Positions 18,225-26,098 of a stretch of 64,000 nt of DNA are shown in pieces (the first letter of the stretch is position 1; every line of letters begins with the position of its first letter). A program made the position numbers and the translations under genes. The stretch covers positions 124,001-188,000 of the forward strand of contig NZ_BAAAFG010000016.1 in NCBI RefSeq assembly GCF_039523415.1, given 5' to 3'. The notes under the pieces were generated by a model. It was not told the origin of the DNA, ran no database searches, and saw nothing but the letters and a program-made list of their open reading frames with translations. The DNA comes from Gangjinia marincola. Its GTDB lineage: Bacteria; Bacteroidota; Bacteroidia; Flavobacteriales; Flavobacteriaceae.

Positions 18225-18751
18225 TATTGGAATGCTTTTATTGCCTGTTTAACTTCGGTATCAGGAATTTCAGTATTCATAGGTAAGAGTAATGAGTTTA
18301 TGAATTGATTTTCAATACTAATCACATCCTCGTTGTCGTCTAACGGAAAATAAGCTAAATGCAAATCATTCTTCCAATAATTGAACATTCTGGTTAGTTT
18401 TGGCCTTTCGTTGTTCTTACTATATTTCTGAAAATATTCTTTCACTCGTTTTCTAAGATTTTGATTTTCTGTTATTTGCGCTCTTCCAACATACAGGGGA
18501 TATTCGGTTATTCCAGAAATTATATTACATTTTACATAAAACATATAAAGTCCACCTTTATCATTTGGAACATCAAGAACACCACCATCAAAATCATCTG
18601 CATTTTCATTCAAGTACTTTATTTTTATCCAATTCTCAAATTTCAAGTCAAAATCAGCACAAGTAAATTTCTTCCACAGCTCTCCGTGAAGTTTGTACTC
18701 GACTTTTCTTAACTCTACTTCTTCTCCTAAAGAAAATGCGCTGCCTGTCAT
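18224..18751 (-). CDS. GIY-YIG-family nuclease within the phosphorothioation operon
   Basis: A 175-aa protein whose second half fits a GIY-YIG endonuclease. GLY lies at 67-69, YVG at 87-89, followed by R90 and a basic NLRKRVKEYF helix, then E147 in SIENQFINSLLLPMN with N159. These are the expected Tyr, Arg, Glu and Asn catalytic positions. Residues 1-60 are an unassigned extension. It is not a standard Dnd component in the systems I know, so it is a candidate sulfur-dependent or self/non-self DNA cleavage effector (inference). Confidence 0.72.
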   Translation of the reverse strand: MTGSAFSLGEEVELRKVEYKLHGELWKKFTCADFDLKFENWIKIKYLNENADDFDGGVLDVPNDKGGLYMFYVKCNIISGITEYPLYVGRAQITENQNLRKRVKEYFQKYSKNNERPKLTRMFNYWKNDLHLAYFPLDDNEDVISIENQFINSLLLPMNTEIPDTEVKQAIKAFQ

Positions 18752-18770
18752 AGTGCTAAAAACATATTAT

Positions 18771-19874
18771 CTAGATGAAACAAGCTGCACATCCTTCATC
18801 CTCGTCATCTCCCAAAATATCTACCAAATAGGGGGATTTCACTTTGGATTTTCTTTCCATCCTTTTGATATATTCCTCTTTTATCTTCTCAATTCTTTCA
18901 GGCTGTATTAATTCTTCTAAACTTTCGTTTTGTCCCCACGTATACCCATCTTTCTCATACTCCATTGCCTTCTTATATAGTTCAGGGTGTTGTTCATATA
19001 ACCAAACCCATTCTATTTTTTGTTGGAAGAAGCAGAAGAAACACCCTGAACGGCTTCTCGCATATTCGCCTTTTTTGCCATTAATTTCAAATTCAATCTT
19101 ATTATAATAGGCAGGTACACCAACACCACTTTCTTCTAATATTCTAAAAATATCAGCCTTAATCAATATTTCGTCATTTTCTATAAGTGGAAATGCCTCT
19201 TCTTTTGCTAGAGGATAATCTGTTGTTTTTAAGAAGTCGAAAACTAAGTGATTAAAGGCTTTAACATTTGAGTCTAACAATGTGTTGAGTTTCTGATCAA
19301 GAGTAAAGTCAGGGGTTATTTTTCTGGACAAAACCTGATGTACTTTTTCTTGACTTTGACCGAAATCTGTATTTTTAAATATCGGAATTAGTTGCTCTAT
19401 ATTTTGGTTTGAAAGCATCTTTGTCATTACATCCTTACTCCAAATATTCTTGCGAAAAGGAAATATTGACTGAATATTGTTTTTAGTAGAGATATAACCT
19501 TCTCTTTCTTCATCACCCCTGATACCTACGTATGAAACTACTGGATCATCACCAACATAATTTTCAAAAGGTGCTAATTTCAATTGTTTAGTACACCAGC
19601 GTGCATTGGATGAAGGCAAAAAACCACCATACATTTTTAAAAAATGATCGAATGGGTCCTCTGAACTTTTTCCTGCTCCTTGTAAAAGATTAATTTTTAT
19701 GCCAAGATAGACTTCTAAGTTTCTAATTAGTTGGTACGTTTCCTCCAATTCCTTTCCAGTATCGCAAGAGTAAAATTCTAGGTCTATGGATGGATATTTT
19801 GTCTTTACGTAAATTGCCAGAGCAGCACTGTCTTTTCCTCCTGATATACCTAATACGTGTCTTATTTTGCTCAT
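18771..19874 (-). CDS. dndC: DndC-like PAPS-reductase-family sulfurtransferase
   Basis: A 367-aa PP-loop ATP pyrophosphatase. SGGKDS (11-16) binds ATP, followed by PSSNARWCTKQLK with C94. SGCFFCFFQQ (C278, C281) and a C-terminal CAAC (C362, C365) supply likely [4Fe-4S] or persulfide cysteines. DndC/SspD activates the DNA backbone and passes sulfur from DndA. It is shorter than the DndC proteins I remember, so it is a divergent branch. The start overlaps the ATPase gene stop by 4 bp. It could also be called BrxP-like, but no other BREX genes are present. Confidence 0.82.
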   Translation of the reverse strand: MSKIRHVLGISGGKDSAALAIYVKTKYPSIDLEFYSCDTGKELEETYQLIRNLEVYLGIKINLLQGAGKSSEDPFDHFLKMYGGFLPSSNARWCTKQLKLAPFENYVGDDPVVSYVGIRGDEEREGYISTKNNIQSIFPFRKNIWSKDVMTKMLSNQNIEQLIPIFKNTDFGQSQEKVHQVLSRKITPDFTLDQKLNTLLDSNVKAFNHLVFDFLKTTDYPLAKEEAFPLIENDEILIKADIFRILEESGVGVPAYYNKIEFEINGKKGEYARSRSGCFFCFFQQKIEWVWLYEQHPELYKKAMEYEKDGYTWGQNESLEELIQPERIEKIKEEYIKRMERKSKVKSPYLVDILGDDEDEGCAACFI

Positions 19875-22800
19875 TTTAATAATTCTTTCAGCAGATTCAA
19901 TACCGCTGCTATGTTTGAAGTATTGTCTTCGCCCAGTTTATTTTTTAATTCTTCTTTCAATTGCTCAATCTCTTTGCTCTTACTTTTAGGCATTCTGACA
20001 ACCTTGGGGTCAATCTTGCTGAAGAACGAATCAATTTTAACGCCAATTACTTCCTCTTTACTCTCATCAATATCAGTTTTGGAAATTTTCGTCAAGCTAT
20101 CTAAATCTAAAATCATTGACTTAAACTTCTCATAGAGTAAAACTTCATCTTCATCGGAAAACCTTTCAAGGGTTTTTCCCATTATAGACTGTCCTATGGA
20201 ATTTAACCAAGCCTTTTTGTCATCCAATGGCGAGTCAAGACGCTGAATAAATGATTTTTGATTGTTTAAAAGCATATGCTTTTTTAAACCTGAAAATCGT
20301 TTTTGAAGATATTCTCTGTACTCCTCAAATTCAATTTTCTCACCAACAAACTCATTTATAATGAACTCCTCGAATCTATTAAGAAGGCCGTCATAAGCTG
20401 TTCTTAATTCTTTAACTGCATTTTGAAGATTTACTGTGTAATTTTGAAGTTTTGACTTGTCCTTTTGCAAAGTGCTTAAAGTAATTCCTAGAGCACCAGG
20501 AAAGGCTTCAAAGAACGTTTTCTCAGGATCTTTACTGTTCGCAATAGCTTTACGTATTTTCTTTGCCGAAGAAGATAATCTCTTGGTATTTTTACTGTAT
20601 TCTGGTAATTGTTTGTAGAAAACAATGAATGGCTTAATAGTTTCGATAAACGATTCGTTATCAAACTTTTCTTGAGTTCCAATGTTTAGAAAAATACGAT
20701 AGCTATTGAAAATATCTAACTTAACACCTTCTATATCAAAGGATTTTATTGAATATTTTTCCGGGTATTTAGCGATTAACTCAAGATTTTCTTCGGAAAG
20801 ATCTGGTATATAGCTATCATCGTTAAAAATTGCAAAATCATCTCGTTTTAGAAAGAGAAAAGTAGGAATCCAAAAGTCAATAAATCCTTGTTTAAGTTTA
20901 AAAGGTCTTTTTTCGAGCATATCAACCAATTCGGAAATTTTGAGTTGTTCAGATTTGGCGCTTTCTAGAAAGTCCTCGGAAGCTCTCCATAGTTTATTGA
21001 ACGAAGAGTATTTGTCGACGTGTACAACACCTGTTTTGTTTTCTCTTATCGGTGATATTCCGTTTTCTTTTAAAAGTGACAGATAAATGGTTTTTTCCGG
21101 TGGAAATTTAGAATCTTCAAAACCCAAGTTATCCTGATCCCAGCAATTCGTTAAGGCCCTAAAATAATTTCTTTTGGCTGTATGAATAGATGAAGAAATT
21201 TTATGCTTATTAACCAATTCATTTTTAAATAGAGGTGTTGCGTCATAAACCAAACTGCAAACTTGAGAAAGTAATTTATTAAAGTCCTTTTTATCGGCAA
21301 TAGTTTTTTCCTCACCATTGAAGTACCATTTTACATCTTTGCCTCCTGAATAAATGCTGTCCGTTATATAGTGGTTGAGCAATCTTATTTGCGATTCTAC
21401 AATGTTTTCAAGCTCCCTCTTTGCAACCTTGTCATCTTTGTTTTCTTCTATTACTTTCTGAATTTTTTCTATCTCAAATAACAAATTTTTTATCTCGCTA
21501 GAATTGTTGAAAAAACAATAAATTATAGCTTCTTCTTGAAGTTTAGACTTATTTTTAACATCACTCTCTTTCAGCTTACTATTAAAAACAAGATTTACGA
21601 AACCATCAACTTCTCCTAAGGGTATTTCTTGAATAGGGTAATCTGAAATAACAAACTCAAAATACCTTGGGGTGCCGGTTGTAAAAGAGTATTGCTTTGC
21701 AAATACAGGACTAAAGTGGAAATGCTTGTTTAAGAGCGTGGTGATGTCAACAACTTCTGAAATTTTATTTCCTGCTTCTATCAATGCATTTTGGATATCC
21801 AAATCCGTTCCCTCGAACAATATAAATCGTTTCGAATGTTCACGGTAACGAATAATATTCTTCGTTTCGAGATTTTTAATGACATTTTTCGAATCGATTA
21901 TGCCACAAGCAATGTTCAAGTAATCAATTAAAAAATTGAAATCTAAAATTGAACCGCTAGCTGAAAAAATATTCAAAAGACCTATAACTTTTACAGTCTT
22001 GATATAGTTATTAATATCAAGGTCAAATGCTCTTTCTACTTCCTCAATTGCGGAACGGATAGAACCCCAAGAAGAAAAATCTGGATTATACCTTGATGTT
22101 AGAAATGAATAAAAATTAAAATTCAAATAGTCATAAACATTTGATAAATTGTAAAATGGATTTTCACGCTTATCAAATTTTGATAGACCGGTATGGTCTG
22201 AGGATTCAAGAAAGGAAAATAACGATCTTTCGTTTTGACCATATCTTTGTAGAGAAAGTGTCAGAATGTTTGCTGAAAGAATATCCAAAGGATATAACTT
22301 TGAAGCAATATCTTTGAGGAAATCCTTATTGAAGTTGAAAGCTTTAGTTTCGGTTGTCAACGTCAAGCACTTCTCGATATCTTTAGCCGATGAATTGGTA
22401 TCGAATTTTTCAACAAGATATTCTGATGCTAAATACAACAGTTGTTCAACTGGCTCATTAAAAGTGATTTCACGAAAACGACCTTTAATCTTAGTCCATT
22501 CTTGTTGCTGTGTTTTACTTAACGAATAAGCATAAGATTCTAAACTTTGGTGAACCGTCGTTATAAGAACAATATTGTGTTCTGGATTGTTACAAAATTC
22601 AGCAAGCTGTTGAACAAAATACAATTCCCTCTCGGGATTATTTCTCGTAGCATATTCCAAAAATTTCCCAAACTCATCAATCAAAATAAATATGACCTTA
22701 TTCTGGTAACCTAATGAATGATATCTATTGAATATTTCAGAAAGAATATTTTCTTGCTGATTTTTTTGAGACGCAATATCAAATGCGTCTGCAAATCGTT

Positions 22801-23089
22801 CTATTATAGACGAGTAAGAGCCTATTATTTTAACAAAATCTATATTAGGGTTGCTAATAAAATTAGGGTCAAAATAACGTCTTTCTCCTTTTACACTTTG
22901 TTCAAATGCTAAAAGAAAAGATGACTTCCCTGTACCATAAGTTCCCACTATATTAAAAGAACGAATACCTTTTTTAAAATCATTAACTACTTGGCTAACA
23001 ACTTGTTTTGCATTTGGTGTTGGGATATAATTAAAATCCCTGTCAGTATCTCTAATGATATTAACCGATGTCGTGAAATTATTTGCCAT
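19871..23089 (-). CDS. large P-loop ATPase of the phosphorothioation operon (BrxC/DptF-like role)
   Basis: A 1072-aa ATPase. Walker A is GTYGTGKSS (49-57) and Walker B is FILIDEFGKF with D138/E139, followed by a sensor-like NIVLITTVHQ. The remaining 800 residues are helical and have no recognised domain. The ATPase head with a long helical body recalls BrxC/PglY and the DptF/DndF ATPases of restriction arms, but I cannot assign it to either. It overlaps the DUF4007 gene by 11 bp and dndC by 4 bp. A role as DNA-scanning or remodelling motor is inferred. Confidence 0.75.
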   Translation of the reverse strand: MANNFTTSVNIIRDTDRDFNYIPTPNAKQVVSQVVNDFKKGIRSFNIVGTYGTGKSSFLLAFEQSVKGERRYFDPNFISNPNIDFVKIIGSYSSIIERFADAFDIASQKNQQENILSEIFNRYHSLGYQNKVIFILIDEFGKFLEYATRNNPERELYFVQQLAEFCNNPEHNIVLITTVHQSLESYAYSLSKTQQQEWTKIKGRFREITFNEPVEQLLYLASEYLVEKFDTNSSAKDIEKCLTLTTETKAFNFNKDFLKDIASKLYPLDILSANILTLSLQRYGQNERSLFSFLESSDHTGLSKFDKRENPFYNLSNVYDYLNFNFYSFLTSRYNPDFSSWGSIRSAIEEVERAFDLDINNYIKTVKVIGLLNIFSASGSILDFNFLIDYLNIACGIIDSKNVIKNLETKNIIRYREHSKRFILFEGTDLDIQNALIEAGNKISEVVDITTLLNKHFHFSPVFAKQYSFTTGTPRYFEFVISDYPIQEIPLGEVDGFVNLVFNSKLKESDVKNKSKLQEEAIIYCFFNNSSEIKNLLFEIEKIQKVIEENKDDKVAKRELENIVESQIRLLNHYITDSIYSGGKDVKWYFNGEEKTIADKKDFNKLLSQVCSLVYDATPLFKNELVNKHKISSSIHTAKRNYFRALTNCWDQDNLGFEDSKFPPEKTIYLSLLKENGISPIRENKTGVVHVDKYSSFNKLWRASEDFLESAKSEQLKISELVDMLEKRPFKLKQGFIDFWIPTFLFLKRDDFAIFNDDSYIPDLSEENLELIAKYPEKYSIKSFDIEGVKLDIFNSYRIFLNIGTQEKFDNESFIETIKPFIVFYKQLPEYSKNTKRLSSSAKKIRKAIANSKDPEKTFFEAFPGALGITLSTLQKDKSKLQNYTVNLQNAVKELRTAYDGLLNRFEEFIINEFVGEKIEFEEYREYLQKRFSGLKKHMLLNNQKSFIQRLDSPLDDKKAWLNSIGQSIMGKTLERFSDEDEVLLYEKFKSMILDLDSLTKISKTDIDESKEEVIGVKIDSFFSKIDPKVVRMPKSKSKEIEQLKEELKNKLGEDNTSNIAAVLNLLKELLK

Positions 23090-23969
23090 AATATTTATCT
23101 AATACCTTGAATGCTTCAACCTTATTTTTGAACTGTAACTCTTTTATTCCCGCTTGATCTGTAAAAGTTATTCCGTCAAATTCACTAACTATTTCAGAAA
23201 TTTTATTCATCAAACCCAAACGATTCAGCGCAAAAATTGAACCCGGGCTATTGATATTAAACTCTAAGGAATTTAAACTGATGGAATTTCCGTAATCTGC
23301 ATTTTCAAGAATTGCATATAGTACAACGTATTCAGATAGATTATCTCTTTCGCTATTCTCGATGTAGAATTGCTCATCTTTTCCTTTTCCTGCTGTACTT
23401 AGCAGTTCAATTTCTGATAGTATTCCTGAAAAACTATCTTCTATGTTTTTTCCTTTAGATTCATTTTTATACAAATTCGTAAAGACATTAAAGTCTTTAG
23501 CCACAGTATTTTCATTGAAATTCAGATCACTTTCACTCTCAGCAATTCTCTTCAAATAGTTGACATATGTTTCTTTGTTAAAGAAAAGTTTTTCTTTTCT
23601 GAACTCATTGAAAATAATGCTATAAATAGAAGCAAATCCAGTTTTTACTAGATTAAAATGTAAAAGCCATAAACTTGCTTCATCTTCCAAAAAAGGGTCA
23701 TAACCGATCTCATTGTCAAAAAGTCTCTTTCCAAATTCCGTCGGAAAATCATTATTATCCACAATGTTGAATGCCTTTAGCCAAAAACGTATTGAAGAAA
23801 CCATATTTTTACCAACTCCAAGCTGAACAACAGCGTCTTCATCACTAAATTTTTTATTCTCAACTACGTAATCATACCCCTTTTTCAGCCACAGCTGTCG
23901 ACAATGAAAAGAATCGTGTCCTGAAAAAACATACTTTTTAATTTCTGATTTCCTCAAAATTATTTGCAT
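23079..23969 (-). CDS. DUF4007 protein, first gene of the defence operon
   Basis: A 296-aa protein with the DUF4007 signature: FSGHDSFHCRQLWLKKGYDYV near residue 16, then VVQLGVGKNMVSSIRFWLKAF near residue 48, which looks like a helix-turn-helix. From memory, DUF4007 proteins occur almost only beside phosphorothioation-type genes and large ATPases. The HTH-like region and the first position in the operon suggest DNA binding, either as a regulator or as the recognition subunit of the ATPase it overlaps. The start is the first ATG after an A+T-rich leader. Confidence 0.78.
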   Translation of the reverse strand: MQIILRKSEIKKYVFSGHDSFHCRQLWLKKGYDYVVENKKFSDEDAVVQLGVGKNMVSSIRFWLKAFNIVDNNDFPTEFGKRLFDNEIGYDPFLEDEASLWLLHFNLVKTGFASIYSIIFNEFRKEKLFFNKETYVNYLKRIAESESDLNFNENTVAKDFNVFTNLYKNESKGKNIEDSFSGILSEIELLSTAGKGKDEQFYIENSERDNLSEYVVLYAILENADYGNSISLNSLEFNINSPGSIFALNRLGLMNKISEIVSEFDGITFTDQAGIKELQFKNKVEAFKVLDKYYGK

Positions 23970-24341
23970 CTGAATTTTATAAAAATCAAAATAACTAATA
24001 AATGTTTAAGTCGATTATTAAATCGTGAAAAATTATAATTCCATTTTAAACAAAAAATAAAATTTTTGTTGTCAAATACACATTTCTTTATTGTACAATT
24101 CTAGAATAAATTGGTGTGATTAGAAAATACTCTCTGGAATTACGCATTTAAATACTCCGCTTTTTCTCGGCGATATATCTATATCAGTAAAAAACTATAT
24201 TAAAATTATTTTATTTTTTAGTCACCAATATTAAAAAATAATACCATTAGCCCTTTAATATCAAATTCACACCAACTTTTACCACTCCCTTAAGACCTCC
24301 TCCTACTTCTTCTACGTATATTTCGAATAGAAAATAACGCT
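23970..24341. promoter_or_regulatory. divergent A+T-rich gap at the head of the defence island
   Basis: A 372-bp, very A+T-rich stretch between the divergent DUF4007 and GreA-like genes, with no open frame of note. On the minus strand TTATTTTG about 25 bp before the DUF4007 ATG, and on the plus strand TATATTTC near 24320, are imperfect matches to the TAnnTTTG box. Composition changes sharply across it, marking the right edge of the island. No direct repeat or tRNA end was seen. Confidence 0.45.
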
Positions 24342-24842
24342 ATGAGCAGAGGATTTGTCAAAGAAGATGATCAGGAAGAAGCCCCGCTGATTCCGCCCCG
24401 GGCTTCCCTCCCTCCCGGAGTCACCAACTATGTGACCCCCCACGGGCTGGAACTCCTGCAAGAGGAACTCCGCTCCCTGGATGATGCCATTCACCACCTT
24501 AACGAACCCGATGAACGCGAACGTCGCCGCGCCCTGGCACAATTGAATGGTAAACGCAACTTGCTGCTGAAACGCATCCAGTCTGCCCGGGTACTCACCC
24601 ATGAGCAGACTCCGCCGGACATTCGCTTTGGTGCGCATATCACCTATACCGTAGATGCCAACCCTACACCCATCACCATCCAGATTGTAGGCGTAGATGA
24701 AGCCAGCGTACCTCAACAAAAGATCGCCTTTACCGCACCCATCGCTAAAGCCCTGATTGGTAAAAAACCCGGAGAACAGGTTGCCCTTGAATTAGGAGGT
24801 ACCACGCGCCAGCTTAAGGTGCTGGAGGTAACGTATTCCTAA
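24342..24842 (+). CDS. GreA/GreB-family transcript elongation factor-like protein
   Basis: A 166-aa protein with the Gre layout. A helical N-terminal part (about 30-90, TPHGLELLQEELRSLDD with many Arg and Glu) could form a coiled-coil finger. It is followed by a C-terminal FKBP-like domain (IRFGAHITYTV, APIAKALIGKKPGEQV). Gre factors rescue backtracked RNA polymerase through acidic residues at the coiled-coil tip. A Pro-rich N-terminal extension (about 25 residues) is unusual. It may be a specialised paralogue rather than the housekeeping greA. Confidence 0.82.
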   Translation: MSRGFVKEDDQEEAPLIPPRASLPPGVTNYVTPHGLELLQEELRSLDDAIHHLNEPDERERRRALAQLNGKRNLLLKRIQSARVLTHEQTPPDIRFGAHITYTVDANPTPITIQIVGVDEASVPQQKIAFTAPIAKALIGKKPGEQVALELGGTTRQLKVLEVTYS

Positions 24843-24937
24843 AACAGCACATGCGCTATCCTACCTTTCTTCTTTATTTGAAATACCGTACAATTTGCTA
24901 AGAAACTGTATTTTTATCTGGTCTTAATCTTTTGCCT

Positions 24938-25645
24938 ATGATTGCTGCTGTTACTTTATTTCTCATTGTATCCCTTTCTGCACTCATCACCAAAATTGCC
25001 GCGATTGCCTTGGTACATACCGGACTCTCCACCGAAAGTGCGAAGTTTCAAGCCAGATCAGCCTATACCGGTACCGGCATGAGCACCGAAGAAACCGAAA
25101 GCATCATGAACCATCCCGTTCGCCGTAAGATCATCTATAACCTGATGCTGATTGGAAATGCCGGAATCGTCACCATGATGTCCTCCTTGATCCTCACCTT
25201 TGTCCTGCCCGATACCACCGCCTCCAGGCTCTACGGACTCCTCATCATTGTGGTGGGCATGGTGGTGCTTTGGCTGGCCGTAAAAAGTGCCTGGGTGGAC
25301 CGCGGACTTTCCCGCATCATCAACCGCTTATTAAAACGTTACACTGATTTAGAGATTCATGATTATGCGTCGGTATTGCGGCTCAAAGATGACTTTCAGA
25401 TCATTGAAGCGACCATCGACAAAGATAGCTGGATGAGTCAGCGTACACTGTTAGAACTCAACCTGCGCGAATATGGCATCACCATTTTAGGCGTGTACCG
25501 CAGCGCTGAGGGTTACTTTGGATCCCCTACCGGAACCTTTAAACTCCTGCCCCACGACCAGATTACCATCTACGGCAAAACCACCGGAATCGAACGTTTG
25601 TATAATCATGAAGTCACCGGGGAGACTTTAGTAGGTAGTGAGTAG
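24938..25645 (+). CDS. membrane protein with C-terminal TrkA_C (RCK_C) domain
   Basis: A 235-aa protein from the ATG at 24938; an upstream TTG at 24932 is less likely. Three hydrophobic helices (about 1-25, 68-90 and 97-115) precede a cytosolic TrkA_C domain (about 150-225: SWMSQRTLLELNLREYGITILGVYR, LLPHDQITIYG). Such domains bind nucleotides or ions and regulate transport. With no pore or selectivity filter visible, it may be a regulatory membrane subunit. It follows the GreA-like gene after 95 bp. Confidence 0.75.
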   Translation: MIAAVTLFLIVSLSALITKIAAIALVHTGLSTESAKFQARSAYTGTGMSTEETESIMNHPVRRKIIYNLMLIGNAGIVTMMSSLILTFVLPDTTASRLYGLLIIVVGMVVLWLAVKSAWVDRGLSRIINRLLKRYTDLEIHDYASVLRLKDDFQIIEATIDKDSWMSQRTLLELNLREYGITILGVYRSAEGYFGSPTGTFKLLPHDQITIYGKTTGIERLYNHEVTGETLVGSE

Positions 25646-25785
25646 CTGTTAGCTGTTAGTTGTTAGTTGTTAGCTGTTAGGTAGTAGTTTGTAGGTTCAT
25701 GGTTATTGGTTATTGATCATTGGTTATTGATCATTGGTTATTGATCATTGATTATTGACTATTGGATATTGATCATTGGTTATTC
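25643..25785 (+). repeat. degenerate tandem repeats (TTAGYTG and 14-bp units)
   Basis: A run of 7-bp TTAGCTG/TTAGTTG units at 25643-25680 is followed, from about 25701, by a 14-bp unit TTGATCATTGGTTA repeated with small changes. The run begins directly at the stop codon of the TrkA_C gene. Such units suggest slipped-strand expansion. Confidence 0.75.
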
Positions 25786-25830
25786 CTTCGACATAGCCTG
25801 TGCTGAGCATAGCCGAAGTACTCAGGATGA
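25786..25830. repeat. flavobacterial intergenic palindrome (CTTCG...CGAAG)
   Basis: CTTCG at 25786-25790 and CGAAG at 25814-25818 bound a unit containing AGCCTGTGCTGAGCATAGC, then a ACTCAGGATGACA tail. It belongs to the same class as the internal units of the 9113-9266 element. It may act as an RNA hairpin. Confidence 0.55.
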
Positions 25831-25840
25831 CAGGTGATTG

Positions 25841-25921
25841 GTTTGTGGTTTGTGGTTTGTGGTTTGTGGTTTGTGGTTTGTGGTTTGTGGTTTGTGGTTT
25901 GTGGTTTGTGGTTTGTGGTTT
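25841..25921 (+). repeat. GTTTGTG heptanucleotide tandem array
   Basis: About eleven and a half uninterrupted copies of the 7-bp unit GTTTGTG. The copies look identical, which suggests recent expansion and likely copy-number variation between strains. The flanking 25922-26098 is low-complexity, with AGAG-rich and CCTCACC-rich runs and no gene. Confidence 0.9.
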
Positions 25922-26098
25922 AAAGTTCTATATATTGATTTCTAATTTCTAAGCTCTAGGTTCTAGCTAATAACGATGAGCGATGAGCGAAAGAAAAGAG
26001 AGAAGAGAAAAGAGAGGATTTGACATAAACTTTAGTCTTACTCCCTTGTACTTCGTACCTTCCTTCTTGTACCTACTCTCCAACCCTCACCCTCACCC

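Noticed and set aside
10730..23969. BREX type 4 assignment because of a PAPS-reductase-like protein and a large ATPase
   Set aside because: PglZ and BrxL are absent, and DndA, DndB and DndD-like genes are present.
24312..24719. 135-codon frame antisense to the GreA-like gene
   Set aside because: It lies in a codon-biased gene and has no recognisable domain.
25643..25921. Short tandem repeats resembling a CRISPR array
   Set aside because: The units are 7 or 14 bp without unique spacers, and no cas genes are near.
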